Assembly (NCBI RefSeq): GCF_016827675.1
Contig: NZ_JAERJA010000004.1
Location: forward strand, 124,001-188,000
DNA: 64,000 nt
Direction of reading: 5' to 3'
Source: Nocardioides limicola
GTDB taxonomy: Bacteria > Actinomycetota > Actinomycetes > Propionibacteriales > Nocardioidaceae
Below, piece after piece: positions 36,220 to 44,063 of this stretch. Each line of letters starts with the position of its first letter. Positions within the stretch are counted from its first letter, which is position 1. The notes below the pieces were generated by a model. It saw nothing but the letters and a program-made list of their open reading frames with translations, made no database searches and was not told the origin of the DNA. The translations under genes were made by a program, and so were the position numbers.

Positions 36220-36477
36220 GTGAAGGAGTTCGCGATCTACAGCGCCCTGCGGCTCGGTCTGATGCTCACCACCTTCGTGGTGATCGCCGGGGTGTGGCTG
36301 CTGGTCCACCCGTCGTCGTTCAACCTCGTCTTCGCGGTGGTTGCCGCCTTCCTCGTCTCCGGGTTGATCGCGTTGACGATGCTCGACCGCCGCCGCGAGG
36401 AGTTCGCGCGCAAGATCCAGGCCCGCGCCGACCGGGCCGCCGCCAAGCTCGAGGAGCGGCGCGCCCGCGAGGACTGA
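36220..36477 (+). CDS. DUF4229 two-helix membrane protein
   Basis: The 85-residue protein has two membrane helices (LRLGLMLTTFVVIAGVWLLV and FNLVFAVVAAFLVSGLIAL) and a charged C-terminal coiled segment (RRREEFARKIQARADRAAAK), the pattern of DUF4229. GTG 36220 follows TACCCT (36207-36212) by 7 nt and gives the family N-terminus KEFAIYSALRLGL. The ATG at 36181 is upstream of the promoter and is rejected. Function unknown. Confidence 0.8.
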   Translation: MKEFAIYSALRLGLMLTTFVVIAGVWLLVHPSSFNLVFAVVAAFLVSGLIALTMLDRRREEFARKIQARADRAAAKLEERRARED

Positions 36478-36479
36478 CC

Positions 36480-36512
36480 GGGGATCGGCCGGGGATCGGC
36501 CGGGGATGACCC
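36480..36512. repeat. Short 11-bp tandem repeat
   Basis: GGGGATCGGCC is repeated twice exactly (36480-36490, 36491-36501) with a third partial copy to 36512, just after the DUF4229 stop. Likely slippage; no role evident. Confidence 0.8.
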
Positions 36513-36563
36513 GCGGCCGAAAACCGTTCGTCGCGCCTACCGGCAGCCCTCTATGTTGAATCG

Positions 36564-37844
36564 GTGAGCGCCGAACTGAGAACCATCCCGATCACCCACG
36601 CCGAGCCGGACGAGTTCGTCGACGGCTTCCTCCAGGCCGTGGCCCGCGGGTTCCACGACAGTCGGGTCAAGCCCGAGGTCGCCGCCATCATCCGGGGCGG
36701 ATGGCAGGCCGACGAGGCCACGGTGCGCGGCGGCTGGCTGACCGGCGGCAGTTACGGCGCCGGTCCGATGCCGATCGCCACCTTCCTCTCCTTCGACAAG
36801 ACGATGCGACTCGGCCCGGGCGACCACGGGCTGGTGCCGCTGCGGATGATCACCGACATCACCGTCAGCCCGGCACACCGCAGGCAGGGCTGGCTGAGCC
36901 GGCTGATGACCGCGGACCTGGCCGACGCCGTCGAGCAGGGCGTCCCGGTGGCGGCGCTGACCGTCTCCGAGGCGACCATCTATGGCCGATACGGGTTCGC
37001 GCCGGCCACCTTCAGGCACCGGGTCGAGGTGGCGTCCGCTCGAACCGGGCAGTTCCGACTGCGCGACGACGCCGAGGTGGCCGCCGGGCGAGCCGAGTTG
37101 ATCGAGCCGGCCGCACTGTGGCCGGCCGCCGAGGCGACCTTCGATCACTTCCACGCCAGCACCCGAGGCTCGGTGGCCCGGCCGGCGGCGTACCGGTCGA
37201 TGCTGACGGCCGAGCTCGGCCGGGGCTGGACCGCCGGCAACGACCAGCTCCGCGCCGCTGTCTGGCTCGGCCCGGACGGAGCGCCCGCCGGTCATGTGAC
37301 CTACGAGGTCAAGTGGGGGGACGAGGAGACCGTGCTCACCGTGCACGACCTGGTGGCAGCGGAACCGGGCGTCCAACTCGCGCTGTGGCGGTTCCTCGCC
37401 GAGATCGACCTCGTCGACAAGATCAAATGGGGCGGCGCGCCGGTGGACCATCCACTGCGGTGGGCGCTGGCCGATGCCTTCGCCTACGTGGTGAAGGGTC
37501 AGTGGGAGCACATCTGGGTGCGGGTCCTCGATGTTCGGGCGGCGCTCGGGGCCAGGGAGTGGGCCGCGGACGGCGCCGTGGTGCTGGGCGTCGCCGACAA
37601 GCTCGGCTACGCCGACGGGCGGTGGCAGGTCGAAGTGAGCAACGGCCGCGCCGAGGTGCGCCGCACCGACCGGGAGCCGGACGTGACCCTGGGCGTGGAG
37701 GCGCTGGCGACGCTGTCGGCCGGCGGCGCCTCGGTGCCCGCCCTGCGACGGTCGGGACGGATCGCCGGGGAGCCGGCCGCCGTCGCCGCGCTCTCGGCGA
37801 TGGCGGACCTGGCCATCGCCCCGTACAGCGTCACCTCGTTCTGA
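36564..37844 (+). CDS. Eis-like GNAT N-acetyltransferase
   Basis: The 426-residue protein has the architecture of the Eis family (enhanced intracellular survival): two GNAT domains (ITDITVSPAHRRQGWLSRLM near 95-113 binds acetyl-CoA) and a C-terminal SCP2-like sterol-carrier fold (about 310-426). The conserved YGRYGFAPAT segment is present. Eis enzymes acetylate aminoglycosides and other amines; the natural substrate here is unknown. The GTG follows TATGTT (36552-36557) by 6 nt, so probably leaderless. Confidence 0.88.
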   Translation: MSAELRTIPITHAEPDEFVDGFLQAVARGFHDSRVKPEVAAIIRGGWQADEATVRGGWLTGGSYGAGPMPIATFLSFDKTMRLGPGDHGLVPLRMITDITVSPAHRRQGWLSRLMTADLADAVEQGVPVAALTVSEATIYGRYGFAPATFRHRVEVASARTGQFRLRDDAEVAAGRAELIEPAALWPAAEATFDHFHASTRGSVARPAAYRSMLTAELGRGWTAGNDQLRAAVWLGPDGAPAGHVTYEVKWGDEETVLTVHDLVAAEPGVQLALWRFLAEIDLVDKIKWGGAPVDHPLRWALADAFAYVVKGQWEHIWVRVLDVRAALGAREWAADGAVVLGVADKLGYADGRWQVEVSNGRAEVRRTDREPDVTLGVEALATLSAGGASVPALRRSGRIAGEPAAVAALSAMADLAIAPYSVTSF

Positions 37845-37856
37845 GCCTCACACCCC

Positions 37857-37895
37857 GAGCGCCCGGCCGGCCCCCCGTGCGGCCGGCGGGCGCTC
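37857..37895. terminator. Bidirectional terminator between the Eis-like and LuxR genes
   Basis: The arms 37857-37872 and 37881-37895 (GAGCGCCC... and ...GGGCGCTC) form a stem of 15 pairs with one bulged base and an 8-nt loop. The right arm includes part of the LuxR stop codon. Suitable for both strands of the convergent pair. Confidence 0.75.
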
Positions 37896-39072
37896 AGGTG
37901 TGGCGGAACTCGGTGACCGGGTAGGCGTGCGAGAAGAACAGTGCGTGCAGCAGCTCCCCCCGGGAGGTGGCCCCGGTCTTGGTGAAGATCGCCTTGATGT
38001 GGTCGCGGACCGTGTGCTCGGAGATGAAGAGGCGCCGGCCGATCTCGGCGGTGGCCCGGCCCGCAGCCAGTTCGGTGAGCACGTCCTGCTCACGCGCGGT
38101 CAGGCCGTACGCCGCCACCGCCAGCGGCATGATCTCGTGGGGCCGGGACGGCTCGATCACCAAGACCGTAGCGGCGATCTCGCCATCAGCGGTCCTGGTG
38201 CAGTCACCCCGCACGGTCAGCCAGCGACCCGAGCGGCCACGAAGCCGGGTCACCGCCGGCACCGAGGCGCCCGGCGAGGCCATCGCCCGGACGGCGGCAT
38301 TCACCGCAGGGACGGCCGGCACCACCCCATAGGGCACGTCACGGGCTCGCGCTCGGGCCACGGTGGCGACCATGAACGCCTCCCCGGGCAGGTCCCCGTG
38401 GTGCTCCACCCGCACCGGGCTGTGCTGCAACTCGGCCAGCAGGCCGATGGCCGAGTCGGTCATCGACACCACCCGCCCCTGCGCGTCCAGAGTCACCACC
38501 CCGGGCGCGCACAACGCGTCGTCCACCTCCGGCCCCGCCAACACGATCCGGCGCAGCGCATCGGCCACGTCCTCGCGGATCTCGTCCATCAGCCGCACCT
38601 CGGCGTCATCGAAGTCGGCACACTCGGCGCTGCGGAGCAGGTGCGCCACCCCCCAGCAGGAGCCGGCCAGCGAGAACGTGGTGCGCAGCTCCGGGGCGAA
38701 CCCCATCGCCGAGTTGATGTGCACATGCCGGTGGCTGAGCGTCGGCTGGTTGCCGGTGGCCCGATGCAGCGTGGTGGCCGGCTCGCCGGACCGGTGCAGC
38801 TCGATGAACTTGTTCACGTCGGGCTGGAGGAACTCGTTGTCCATCCAGGGGGCGCACATCGTCTCGGGCATGTTCTCGATCACTGCTGCCGACGAGAAGA
38901 CGGTGGTCTCCGGGTCGGTGGCGCCCAGGAAGGCCGCGTCGATCCGCAACGGCGTACGCAGCGCCTCGAGCAGGCTCTGCAGCAGTTCGGCGGTGGTGGC
39001 CGCTTCGGTGCAGGCCTCGCGGACGCGCTCCCGCGCCCGACGGAGGGCGAGGGAGTCCACCAGTGCGGTCAT
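37894..39072 (-). CDS. LuxR-family transcriptional regulator, divergent from an FAD oxidoreductase
   Basis: The 392-residue protein has a C-terminal LuxR helix-turn-helix (LTAREQDVLTELAAGRATAE then FISEHTVRDHIKAIFTKTGA, about 322-380). The N-terminal part is a sensory region of unknown ligand, with GAF/PAS-like segments (DVADALRRIVLAG, VVTLDAQGRVVSMTDSAIGL). It faces the oxidoreductase gene across a 176-bp gap with two similar dyads, so it probably controls that gene and itself. A GATGCT -10 (39079-39084, minus strand) lies 6 nt before the ATG. Confidence 0.88.
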   Translation of the reverse strand: MTALVDSLALRRARERVREACTEAATTAELLQSLLEALRTPLRIDAAFLGATDPETTVFSSAAVIENMPETMCAPWMDNEFLQPDVNKFIELHRSGEPATTLHRATGNQPTLSHRHVHINSAMGFAPELRTTFSLAGSCWGVAHLLRSAECADFDDAEVRLMDEIREDVADALRRIVLAGPEVDDALCAPGVVTLDAQGRVVSMTDSAIGLLAELQHSPVRVEHHGDLPGEAFMVATVARARARDVPYGVVPAVPAVNAAVRAMASPGASVPAVTRLRGRSGRWLTVRGDCTRTADGEIAATVLVIEPSRPHEIMPLAVAAYGLTAREQDVLTELAAGRATAEIGRRLFISEHTVRDHIKAIFTKTGATSRGELLHALFFSHAYPVTEFRHT

Positions 39073-39106
39073 AGTCCCAGCATCGAAGCATGACCGATGT
39101 CGCGGT

Positions 39107-39172
39107 ATCCCGCAGTTGAGGGAGATTTTGCCTTCCCGGCAGCCGGCACCGCGATCCCCTCAAATGCGGGAT
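39107..39172. promoter_or_regulatory. Paired operator-like dyads in the LuxR / oxidoreductase divergent gap
   Basis: Two 14-bp dyads of the form CCCNCANNTGNGGG occur: CCCGCAGTTGAGGG (39109-39122) and CCCTCAAATGCGGG (39157-39170), 48 bp centre to centre. Extended by flanking bases, they are inverted copies (15 of 18). The left site is centred about 43 bp from the inferred start of the luxR-type gene, and the right about 43 bp from a start implied by GACTCT (39195-39200) for the oxidoreductase. This is where class II activators bind. Confidence 0.65.
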
Positions 39173-39248
39173 GGTCCAAGGGTGCCCGGGTGAGGACTCT
39201 GGGGTGAGCGAGCATCGCGCTCGCACCACCGGACACGGGAGACGAACG

Positions 39249-40616
39249 ATGAGCGACGACGTACTGACCGCGGCGATCGAGGGCCGAGTGCACTACCCGG
39301 GAGAGGCCGGGTACGACGCGGCGAAGGGCTGCTGGAACGTGCTGTGGGTCCATCAGCCGGCAGTGGTGGTGGAGGCGGCGTCGGTCAACGACGTGGTGGT
39401 GGCGCTGAGCCACGCCCGCCGGAACGGACTGAAGGTGGCGGTGCAGAGCACCGGCCACGGGGTCACCGTGCCGGCGGATGCGGAGACGATGCTCCTGGTG
39501 GTGGCGGGGTTGGCCTCGGTCGAGATCGACGCCGGCAACCAGGTGGCGCGGATCGGCGGCGGTGCCACCTGGGCGCCGGTGCTGGCCCAGGCGCAGCGGC
39601 ACGGGTTGGCGCCGCTGCTGGGGTCGGCGCCGCACGTCGGTGCCGTCGGCTACACCCTGGGGGGTGGTTTCGGGTGGCTGGCCCGGCGATACGGGCTGGC
39701 GGTCGATCACGTCCGGTCGCTGCGGGTGGTGCGCGCCGACGGCTGGGTGGTGACCGCGTCCCGGAGCAGCCACCCGGAGCTGTTCTGGGCGCTGTGCGGC
39801 GGCGGGGGAGGCTCGCTCGGGGTGGTCGTGGAGATGGAGATCGGCCTGGTGCCGGTGGGCGAGGTCTATGCCGGGAACCTCTTCTATCCGATCGAGGACG
39901 CCGCCGCGGTCTTCGACTTCTACCGGGAGTGGTCCGAGCGGCAGTCGGCGGACTTCACCAGCGCCTTCACGCTGATGAACTTCCCGCCACTGGAGATGGT
40001 GCCGGCCCCGATCCGAGGCCGCTCGTTCGCACTCCTGCGCGGCTGCCACAGCGGCGACGGTGCCGACGGGAAGGCCGCCGTGGACGAGTGGCGTGCCTGG
40101 CGGGAGCCGGCGCTGGACATGTTCGGCCCGATGCCGTACGCCGAGTGCGGCGAGATCTCCGCCGACCCCGTCGATCCGGTGCCCGCGATCGCCTCCGGAC
40201 GCTGGCTGACCCACCTCGACGACGACGTGCTGGCGGCCATGCTGGAGGCCGTGACGGGTGGGCCCGGGCCATCCCCGTTGTTGATGGCCGAGACCCGGCA
40301 TGCGGGCGGAGCGGTGACGGGGCCGGTGCCGTCGGCCTGCTTCGAGGCTCGCGGCGCGGACCGGATGCTGGAACTGATCGCGTTGGTGATGGCCCCCGAG
40401 GCCGGCGTGGAGGCGGAGCGTCGCATCAGCGCCACCTGGCAGCGGCTCGCCGGCCACCTGCCCTCGCTGTCGGGCTACCTGAACTTCGCCGAAGGTGCCG
40501 AGCGGCAGACGGTCGCGGCGACGGCGTACACCAGCGACACCCGGCACAGGCTGGCCGCCGTGAAGGCGTCCGTCGATCCGCTGGGCATGTTCAGCAACGG
40601 CGTCGGCCACGGGTGA
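39249..40616 (+). CDS. FAD-binding oxidoreductase (BBE/VAO-type)
   Basis: The 455-residue protein has an FAD-binding PCMH domain: VAVQSTGHGVTVPA (the His is the usual flavin attachment position), VGYTLGGGFGWLARRYGLA, FWALCGGGGGSLGVV. A BBE-like C-terminus with GYLNFAEGAE follows. Such enzymes oxidise sugars, alkaloids or polyketides. The substrate is unknown. ATG 39249 has GGGAG upstream and a leader of about 40 nt; the frame is open to 39171 but without a matching start. Accessory gene, likely under LuxR control. Confidence 0.88.
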   Translation: MSDDVLTAAIEGRVHYPGEAGYDAAKGCWNVLWVHQPAVVVEAASVNDVVVALSHARRNGLKVAVQSTGHGVTVPADAETMLLVVAGLASVEIDAGNQVARIGGGATWAPVLAQAQRHGLAPLLGSAPHVGAVGYTLGGGFGWLARRYGLAVDHVRSLRVVRADGWVVTASRSSHPELFWALCGGGGGSLGVVVEMEIGLVPVGEVYAGNLFYPIEDAAAVFDFYREWSERQSADFTSAFTLMNFPPLEMVPAPIRGRSFALLRGCHSGDGADGKAAVDEWRAWREPALDMFGPMPYAECGEISADPVDPVPAIASGRWLTHLDDDVLAAMLEAVTGGPGPSPLLMAETRHAGGAVTGPVPSACFEARGADRMLELIALVMAPEAGVEAERRISATWQRLAGHLPSLSGYLNFAEGAERQTVAATAYTSDTRHRLAAVKASVDPLGMFSNGVGHG

Positions 40617-40618
40617 GG

Positions 40619-40633
40619 CCGGCCCACGGCCGG
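40619..40633. terminator. Small hairpin between convergent genes
   Basis: CCGGCC-CAC-GGCCGG forms a 6-bp stem with a 3-nt loop in the 24-bp gap between the oxidoreductase and menA stops. Confidence 0.5.
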
Positions 40634-40640
40634 ACCCGCC

Positions 40641-41519
40641 TCAGCGCAGGGTCAGTCCCACGAACACCCCGAGGCCCCAGAGCAGTTCGCTGATCCCGGT
40701 GCGCTGCAGCACGCCGATCAGCGCCGGGCCCGTGGCGCCGCGGCCGACCTTGGCCACCGCCATCGTCGCCGGCACGATGTAGAGGCCACCCAGGAGCGCC
40801 CACGGCGAGGTCTGTGCGGCGAGCGCGACCAGCGCCATCCCGGCCGCCAGCACCAGGCTGAGGAACAGCACCCGGGTCCGTTCATCCCCGATCCGGACCG
40901 CCAGGGTGCGCTTGCCGACCGCGGTGTCGCCGGCGATGTCGCGGAGGTTGTTGGCGACCAGGATCGCGCAGGCCAGCGCTCCCACGCCGACGCCCCCGAC
41001 CAGCGCCGCGCCCAGGCCGGCGGCGGTGCCGGTCTGCACGAACGTGGTGCCGGCCACCGCCACCAGGCCGAAGAAGACGAAGACCATCAGCTCCCCGAGG
41101 CCGGCGTACCCGTAGGGCTTCTTGCCGCCGGTGTAGTACCAGGCCGCGGCGATGCAGACGACGCCCACCGCGACCAGCCACCAGGCGGTGGTGGCGGCCA
41201 GCAGCAGGCCGGCGCAGGCTGCGGCGGCGAAGCTGCCGAAGGCCGCTGCCTTCACCGCGTCCGGACGCGCCCGGCCGGAGCCGACCAGGCGCTGCGGGCC
41301 CACCCGGTCGTCGTCGGTGCCGCGGATCCCGTCGGAGTAGTCGTTGGCGTAGTTGACACCGATCTGCAGCCCGACCGCGACGATCAGCGCCAGTGCGGCC
41401 TTCCACCAGACCGCGGCGTCGAGGTGCGCGGCGATGCCGGTGCCGACCAGGACCGGGGCGACGGCGGCCGGGAGGGTGCGCAGTCGGGCTCCATCGAGCC
41501 ACTCCGAAGCGGTTGCCAT
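40641..41519 (-). CDS. menA: 1,4-dihydroxy-2-naphthoate polyprenyltransferase
   Basis: MenA attaches the isoprenoid chain to dihydroxynaphthoate, making demethylmenaquinone in the membrane. The 292-residue UbiA-fold protein has the first Asp-rich motif NYANDYSDGIRGTDDDR near 55-71, a second NNLRDIAGDTAVGKRTLAVR near 185-205, and eight or nine hydrophobic helices. It starts 9 bp after the stop of the upstream GNAT gene, so the two are probably co-transcribed. Confidence 0.96.
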   Translation of the reverse strand: MATASEWLDGARLRTLPAAVAPVLVGTGIAAHLDAAVWWKAALALIVAVGLQIGVNYANDYSDGIRGTDDDRVGPQRLVGSGRARPDAVKAAAFGSFAAAACAGLLLAATTAWWLVAVGVVCIAAAWYYTGGKKPYGYAGLGELMVFVFFGLVAVAGTTFVQTGTAAGLGAALVGGVGVGALACAILVANNLRDIAGDTAVGKRTLAVRIGDERTRVLFLSLVLAAGMALVALAAQTSPWALLGGLYIVPATMAVAKVGRGATGPALIGVLQRTGISELLWGLGVFVGLTLR

Positions 41520-41528
41520 GACAGGGAT

Positions 41529-42014
41529 TCAAGCACCCGTGGTGCGGACCAGATCCACGTGGTCGATGCCGTCCCAGTCGTAGACACCCGACACGGACGC
41601 GAAACCGAACCGGCCGTAGAAGTCGGCCAGGTGCGCCTGGGCGGCCATCTCCTGAGGTACGCCGGGCCACAGCTGCTCGCCGGCGGCGACGCTGCGGGCG
41701 ACGAGTTCGCGGCCCAGGCCTGTGCCGCGGTGGGTGCCGGCGACCACGATCCGGCCCAGATGCACGTGCCGGGTCTCGGTGGCGTCGGGTCGATGCCCCG
41801 GCACCGGATGCTCCGGCGGAAGCAGCCGGGCGGCGGCCACCAGCTGGCCGTCATCGAAGCCGAGCAGGTGGTGCACGTCGTCGACCAGGTCCTGCCCGTC
41901 GGGGTCCAGGTAGCTGCAGTCCTGCTCCACCACGAAGACCGCGGCGCGCAGCGCCAGCACGTCGTACAACTCCTGGGTGCTGAGATCCCGCTGGTGTCGT
42001 AGCTGCCACTCCAT
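41529..42014 (-). CDS. ElaA-type GNAT acetyltransferase
   Basis: The 161-residue protein starts MEWQLRHQRDLS and has the ElaA-like FVVEQDCSYLDPDGQD, the acetyl-CoA site RIVVAGTHRGTGLGRELV and a FYGRFGF C-terminal motif. Substrate unknown. The frame is open to 42260, but ATG 42014 starts the homology, with CAGGAT (42021-42026, minus strand) 6 nt before it. Upstream of menA in a likely operon and divergent from menE. Confidence 0.88.
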   Translation of the reverse strand: MEWQLRHQRDLSTQELYDVLALRAAVFVVEQDCSYLDPDGQDLVDDVHHLLGFDDGQLVAAARLLPPEHPVPGHRPDATETRHVHLGRIVVAGTHRGTGLGRELVARSVAAGEQLWPGVPQEMAAQAHLADFYGRFGFASVSGVYDWDGIDHVDLVRTTGA

Positions 42015-42078
42015 GGGCTCATCCTGCCCGCGGCTGCCCGCGTCGGCGGGACCGGGCCGCTCGCTAGGGTGGGCGACC

Positions 42079-43110
42079 GTGGAGCCACTGCAGTTGAGGT
42101 CGCCCGATGTCGCCGCCCTGAGCGACTGGCTGGCCGCCGAGGACGACCGACCGTTGCTGGTCGAGACCTCCGGCTCCACGGGCGCCCCGAAACGGGTGCT
42201 GCTCTCCCGGGACGCGGTGAAGGCCTCGGCCCAGGCCAGCGCCCGACGCCTCGGCGCCACCGGGCCCTGGTTGCTGGCGCTGCCGGTCTCCTACGTGGCG
42301 GGGGTGCAGGTGCTGGTCCGGTCGCTGCTGGCCGGGCATCGGCCCACCCTGCTCGACGAGCACCCGTCGGTGGCGGCCGCGGTGGCCGCGATGCCGGCGG
42401 GGGACCGCTTCGTCTCGTTGGTGCCCACCCAGCTCGGCCGACTCCTCGACGACCCCGATGAGGCGGCGGCGCTGGCGACCTGTCACACGGTGCTGCTGGG
42501 TGGCGGTCCGATCGACCCCGCGCTGCGGGAGCGCGCGGCCGCCGCCGGGATCCGGGTGGTGGCCACCTACGGGGCCGCCGAGACCGCCGGAGGCTGCGTG
42601 TACGACGGGCTCCCGCTGGACGGGGTCGGGGTCGCGCTCGGCGACGACGGGCGGATCCGGATCGCCGGGCCGATACTCTTCCATGGCTACGACGGCGACC
42701 CCGGCTCGACCGCCGCCCATTTGGTCGACGGCTGGTACCTGACCGCCGATGCCGGCCGCTTCGACCTCGACGGCCGGCTGCAGGTGCTCGGCCGACTCGA
42801 CGACATGCTGATCAGCGGCGGCGTCAAGGTGCCTGCCCCGGTGGTCGCCCGCCTCCTTCGTGGACATCCGTCGATCACCGACGTCGAGGTGGTCGGCGTC
42901 GCCGACGGGGAATGGGGTCAGCGGGTGGTGGCCCTGGTGGTCCCGGCCGGGACGCCACCGACCCTGGCCCAGATCCGCGACTTCGTGGCCGACGAGCACC
43001 CGCGCTCCTGGGCTCCCCGGGAACTGGTCGTCCTGGACCGGCTGCCGCTGCTGGGCAACGGCAAGGTGGACCGGCAGGCGCTGCTTGCGCTGGCGAGCGC
43101 GGCCCGATGA
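42079..43110 (+). CDS. menE: o-Succinylbenzoate-CoA ligase
   Basis: MenE activates o-succinylbenzoate with CoA at the cost of ATP, for ring closure by MenB (not in this window). The 343-residue product is the short actinobacterial form, with the ATP-binding loop ETSGSTGAPKRV near 30-41, ATYGAAETAGG and the C-terminal hinge YLTADAGRFDLDGRLQVLGR. The GTG start lies 8 nt after TAGGGT (42065-42070). Overlaps menC by ATGA. Confidence 0.94.
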   Translation: MEPLQLRSPDVAALSDWLAAEDDRPLLVETSGSTGAPKRVLLSRDAVKASAQASARRLGATGPWLLALPVSYVAGVQVLVRSLLAGHRPTLLDEHPSVAAAVAAMPAGDRFVSLVPTQLGRLLDDPDEAAALATCHTVLLGGGPIDPALRERAAAAGIRVVATYGAAETAGGCVYDGLPLDGVGVALGDDGRIRIAGPILFHGYDGDPGSTAAHLVDGWYLTADAGRFDLDGRLQVLGRLDDMLISGGVKVPAPVVARLLRGHPSITDVEVVGVADGEWGQRVVALVVPAGTPPTLAQIRDFVADEHPRSWAPRELVVLDRLPLLGNGKVDRQALLALASAAR

Positions 43111-44063
43111 GCGGTCCGACGAGCGCGGTCTGGTCGATCGGGATGCGGACCCGGTTCCGAGGCATCACCGTCCGCGAGGGGATGCTGCTGCGCGGCGACG
43201 CGGGATGGGGGGAGTGGAGCCCGTTCCTGGAGTACGACGACACGGTCGCCGCGCCATGGCTGGCCTGCGCCGTAGAGGCGGCCGACTCGGGGTGGCCGAC
43301 GCCGGTCCGGGCCACGGTGCCGGTCAACGTGACGGTGCCGGCGGTGGACGCCGACGTCGCCCACCGGATCGTCGCCGACTCCGGCTGCCTGACCGCGAAG
43401 GTCAAGGTCGCCGAGCCCGGCCAGCAGCTCGGTGACGACCAGGCCCGGCTGGAGGCGGTCCGCGACGCGCTCGGCCCGTCCGGGCGGATCCGGGTGGACG
43501 CGAACGGGGCCTGGGAGGTCGACGCCGCGATGGCCGCGCTGCGGGTGCTGGACCGGGCGGCCGATGGGCTGGAGTACGCGGAACAGCCGTGCGCGTCGGT
43601 GGAGGAACTCGCCGCCCTGCGGCGCCGGATAGGGGTGCCGATCGCGGCGGACGAGTCGATCCGGCGGGCCGAGGACCCGTACCGGGTCCGGGACCTGGCC
43701 GCGGCCGACATCGCGGTGCTCAAGGTGCAGCCGCTGGGTGGAGTGCGTGCCTGCCTGCGGATCGCGGAGGAGATCGGGATGCCGGTGGTGGTCTCCTCGG
43801 CGTTGGAGAGTTCGGTGGGCATCGCTGCCGGGGTGGCGTTGGCGGCGGCGCTGCCGGAGTTGCCCTACGCCTGCGGGCTGGCCACCGTCCGGTTGCTTAC
43901 CGACGATCTGGTCACCGAGCCGCTGGTGCCGGTGGCCGGTGAACTCCCGGTGCGGATGCCGCAGGTGTCGGGCGCAGCGCTGGCTCGGCTGGCCGCGGCA
44001 CCCGACCGGCGGGCCCACTGGGAGACGCGGCTGGCCCGGGTGCGGCAGGATCATCCCTCGTGA
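43107..44063 (+). CDS. menC: o-Succinylbenzoate synthase
   Basis: MenC dehydrates SHCHC to o-succinylbenzoate. The 318-residue enolase-superfamily protein has the catalytic lysines in LTAKVKVAEPG, metal ligands in IRVDANGAW, LEYAEQPC and IAADESIR, and the second Lys in IAVLKVQPLGG. It is coupled by ATGA to menE and by GTGA to menD. Confidence 0.95.
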   Translation: MSGPTSAVWSIGMRTRFRGITVREGMLLRGDAGWGEWSPFLEYDDTVAAPWLACAVEAADSGWPTPVRATVPVNVTVPAVDADVAHRIVADSGCLTAKVKVAEPGQQLGDDQARLEAVRDALGPSGRIRVDANGAWEVDAAMAALRVLDRAADGLEYAEQPCASVEELAALRRRIGVPIAADESIRRAEDPYRVRDLAAADIAVLKVQPLGGVRACLRIAEEIGMPVVVSSALESSVGIAAGVALAAALPELPYACGLATVRLLTDDLVTEPLVPVAGELPVRMPQVSGAALARLAAAPDRRAHWETRLARVRQDHPS

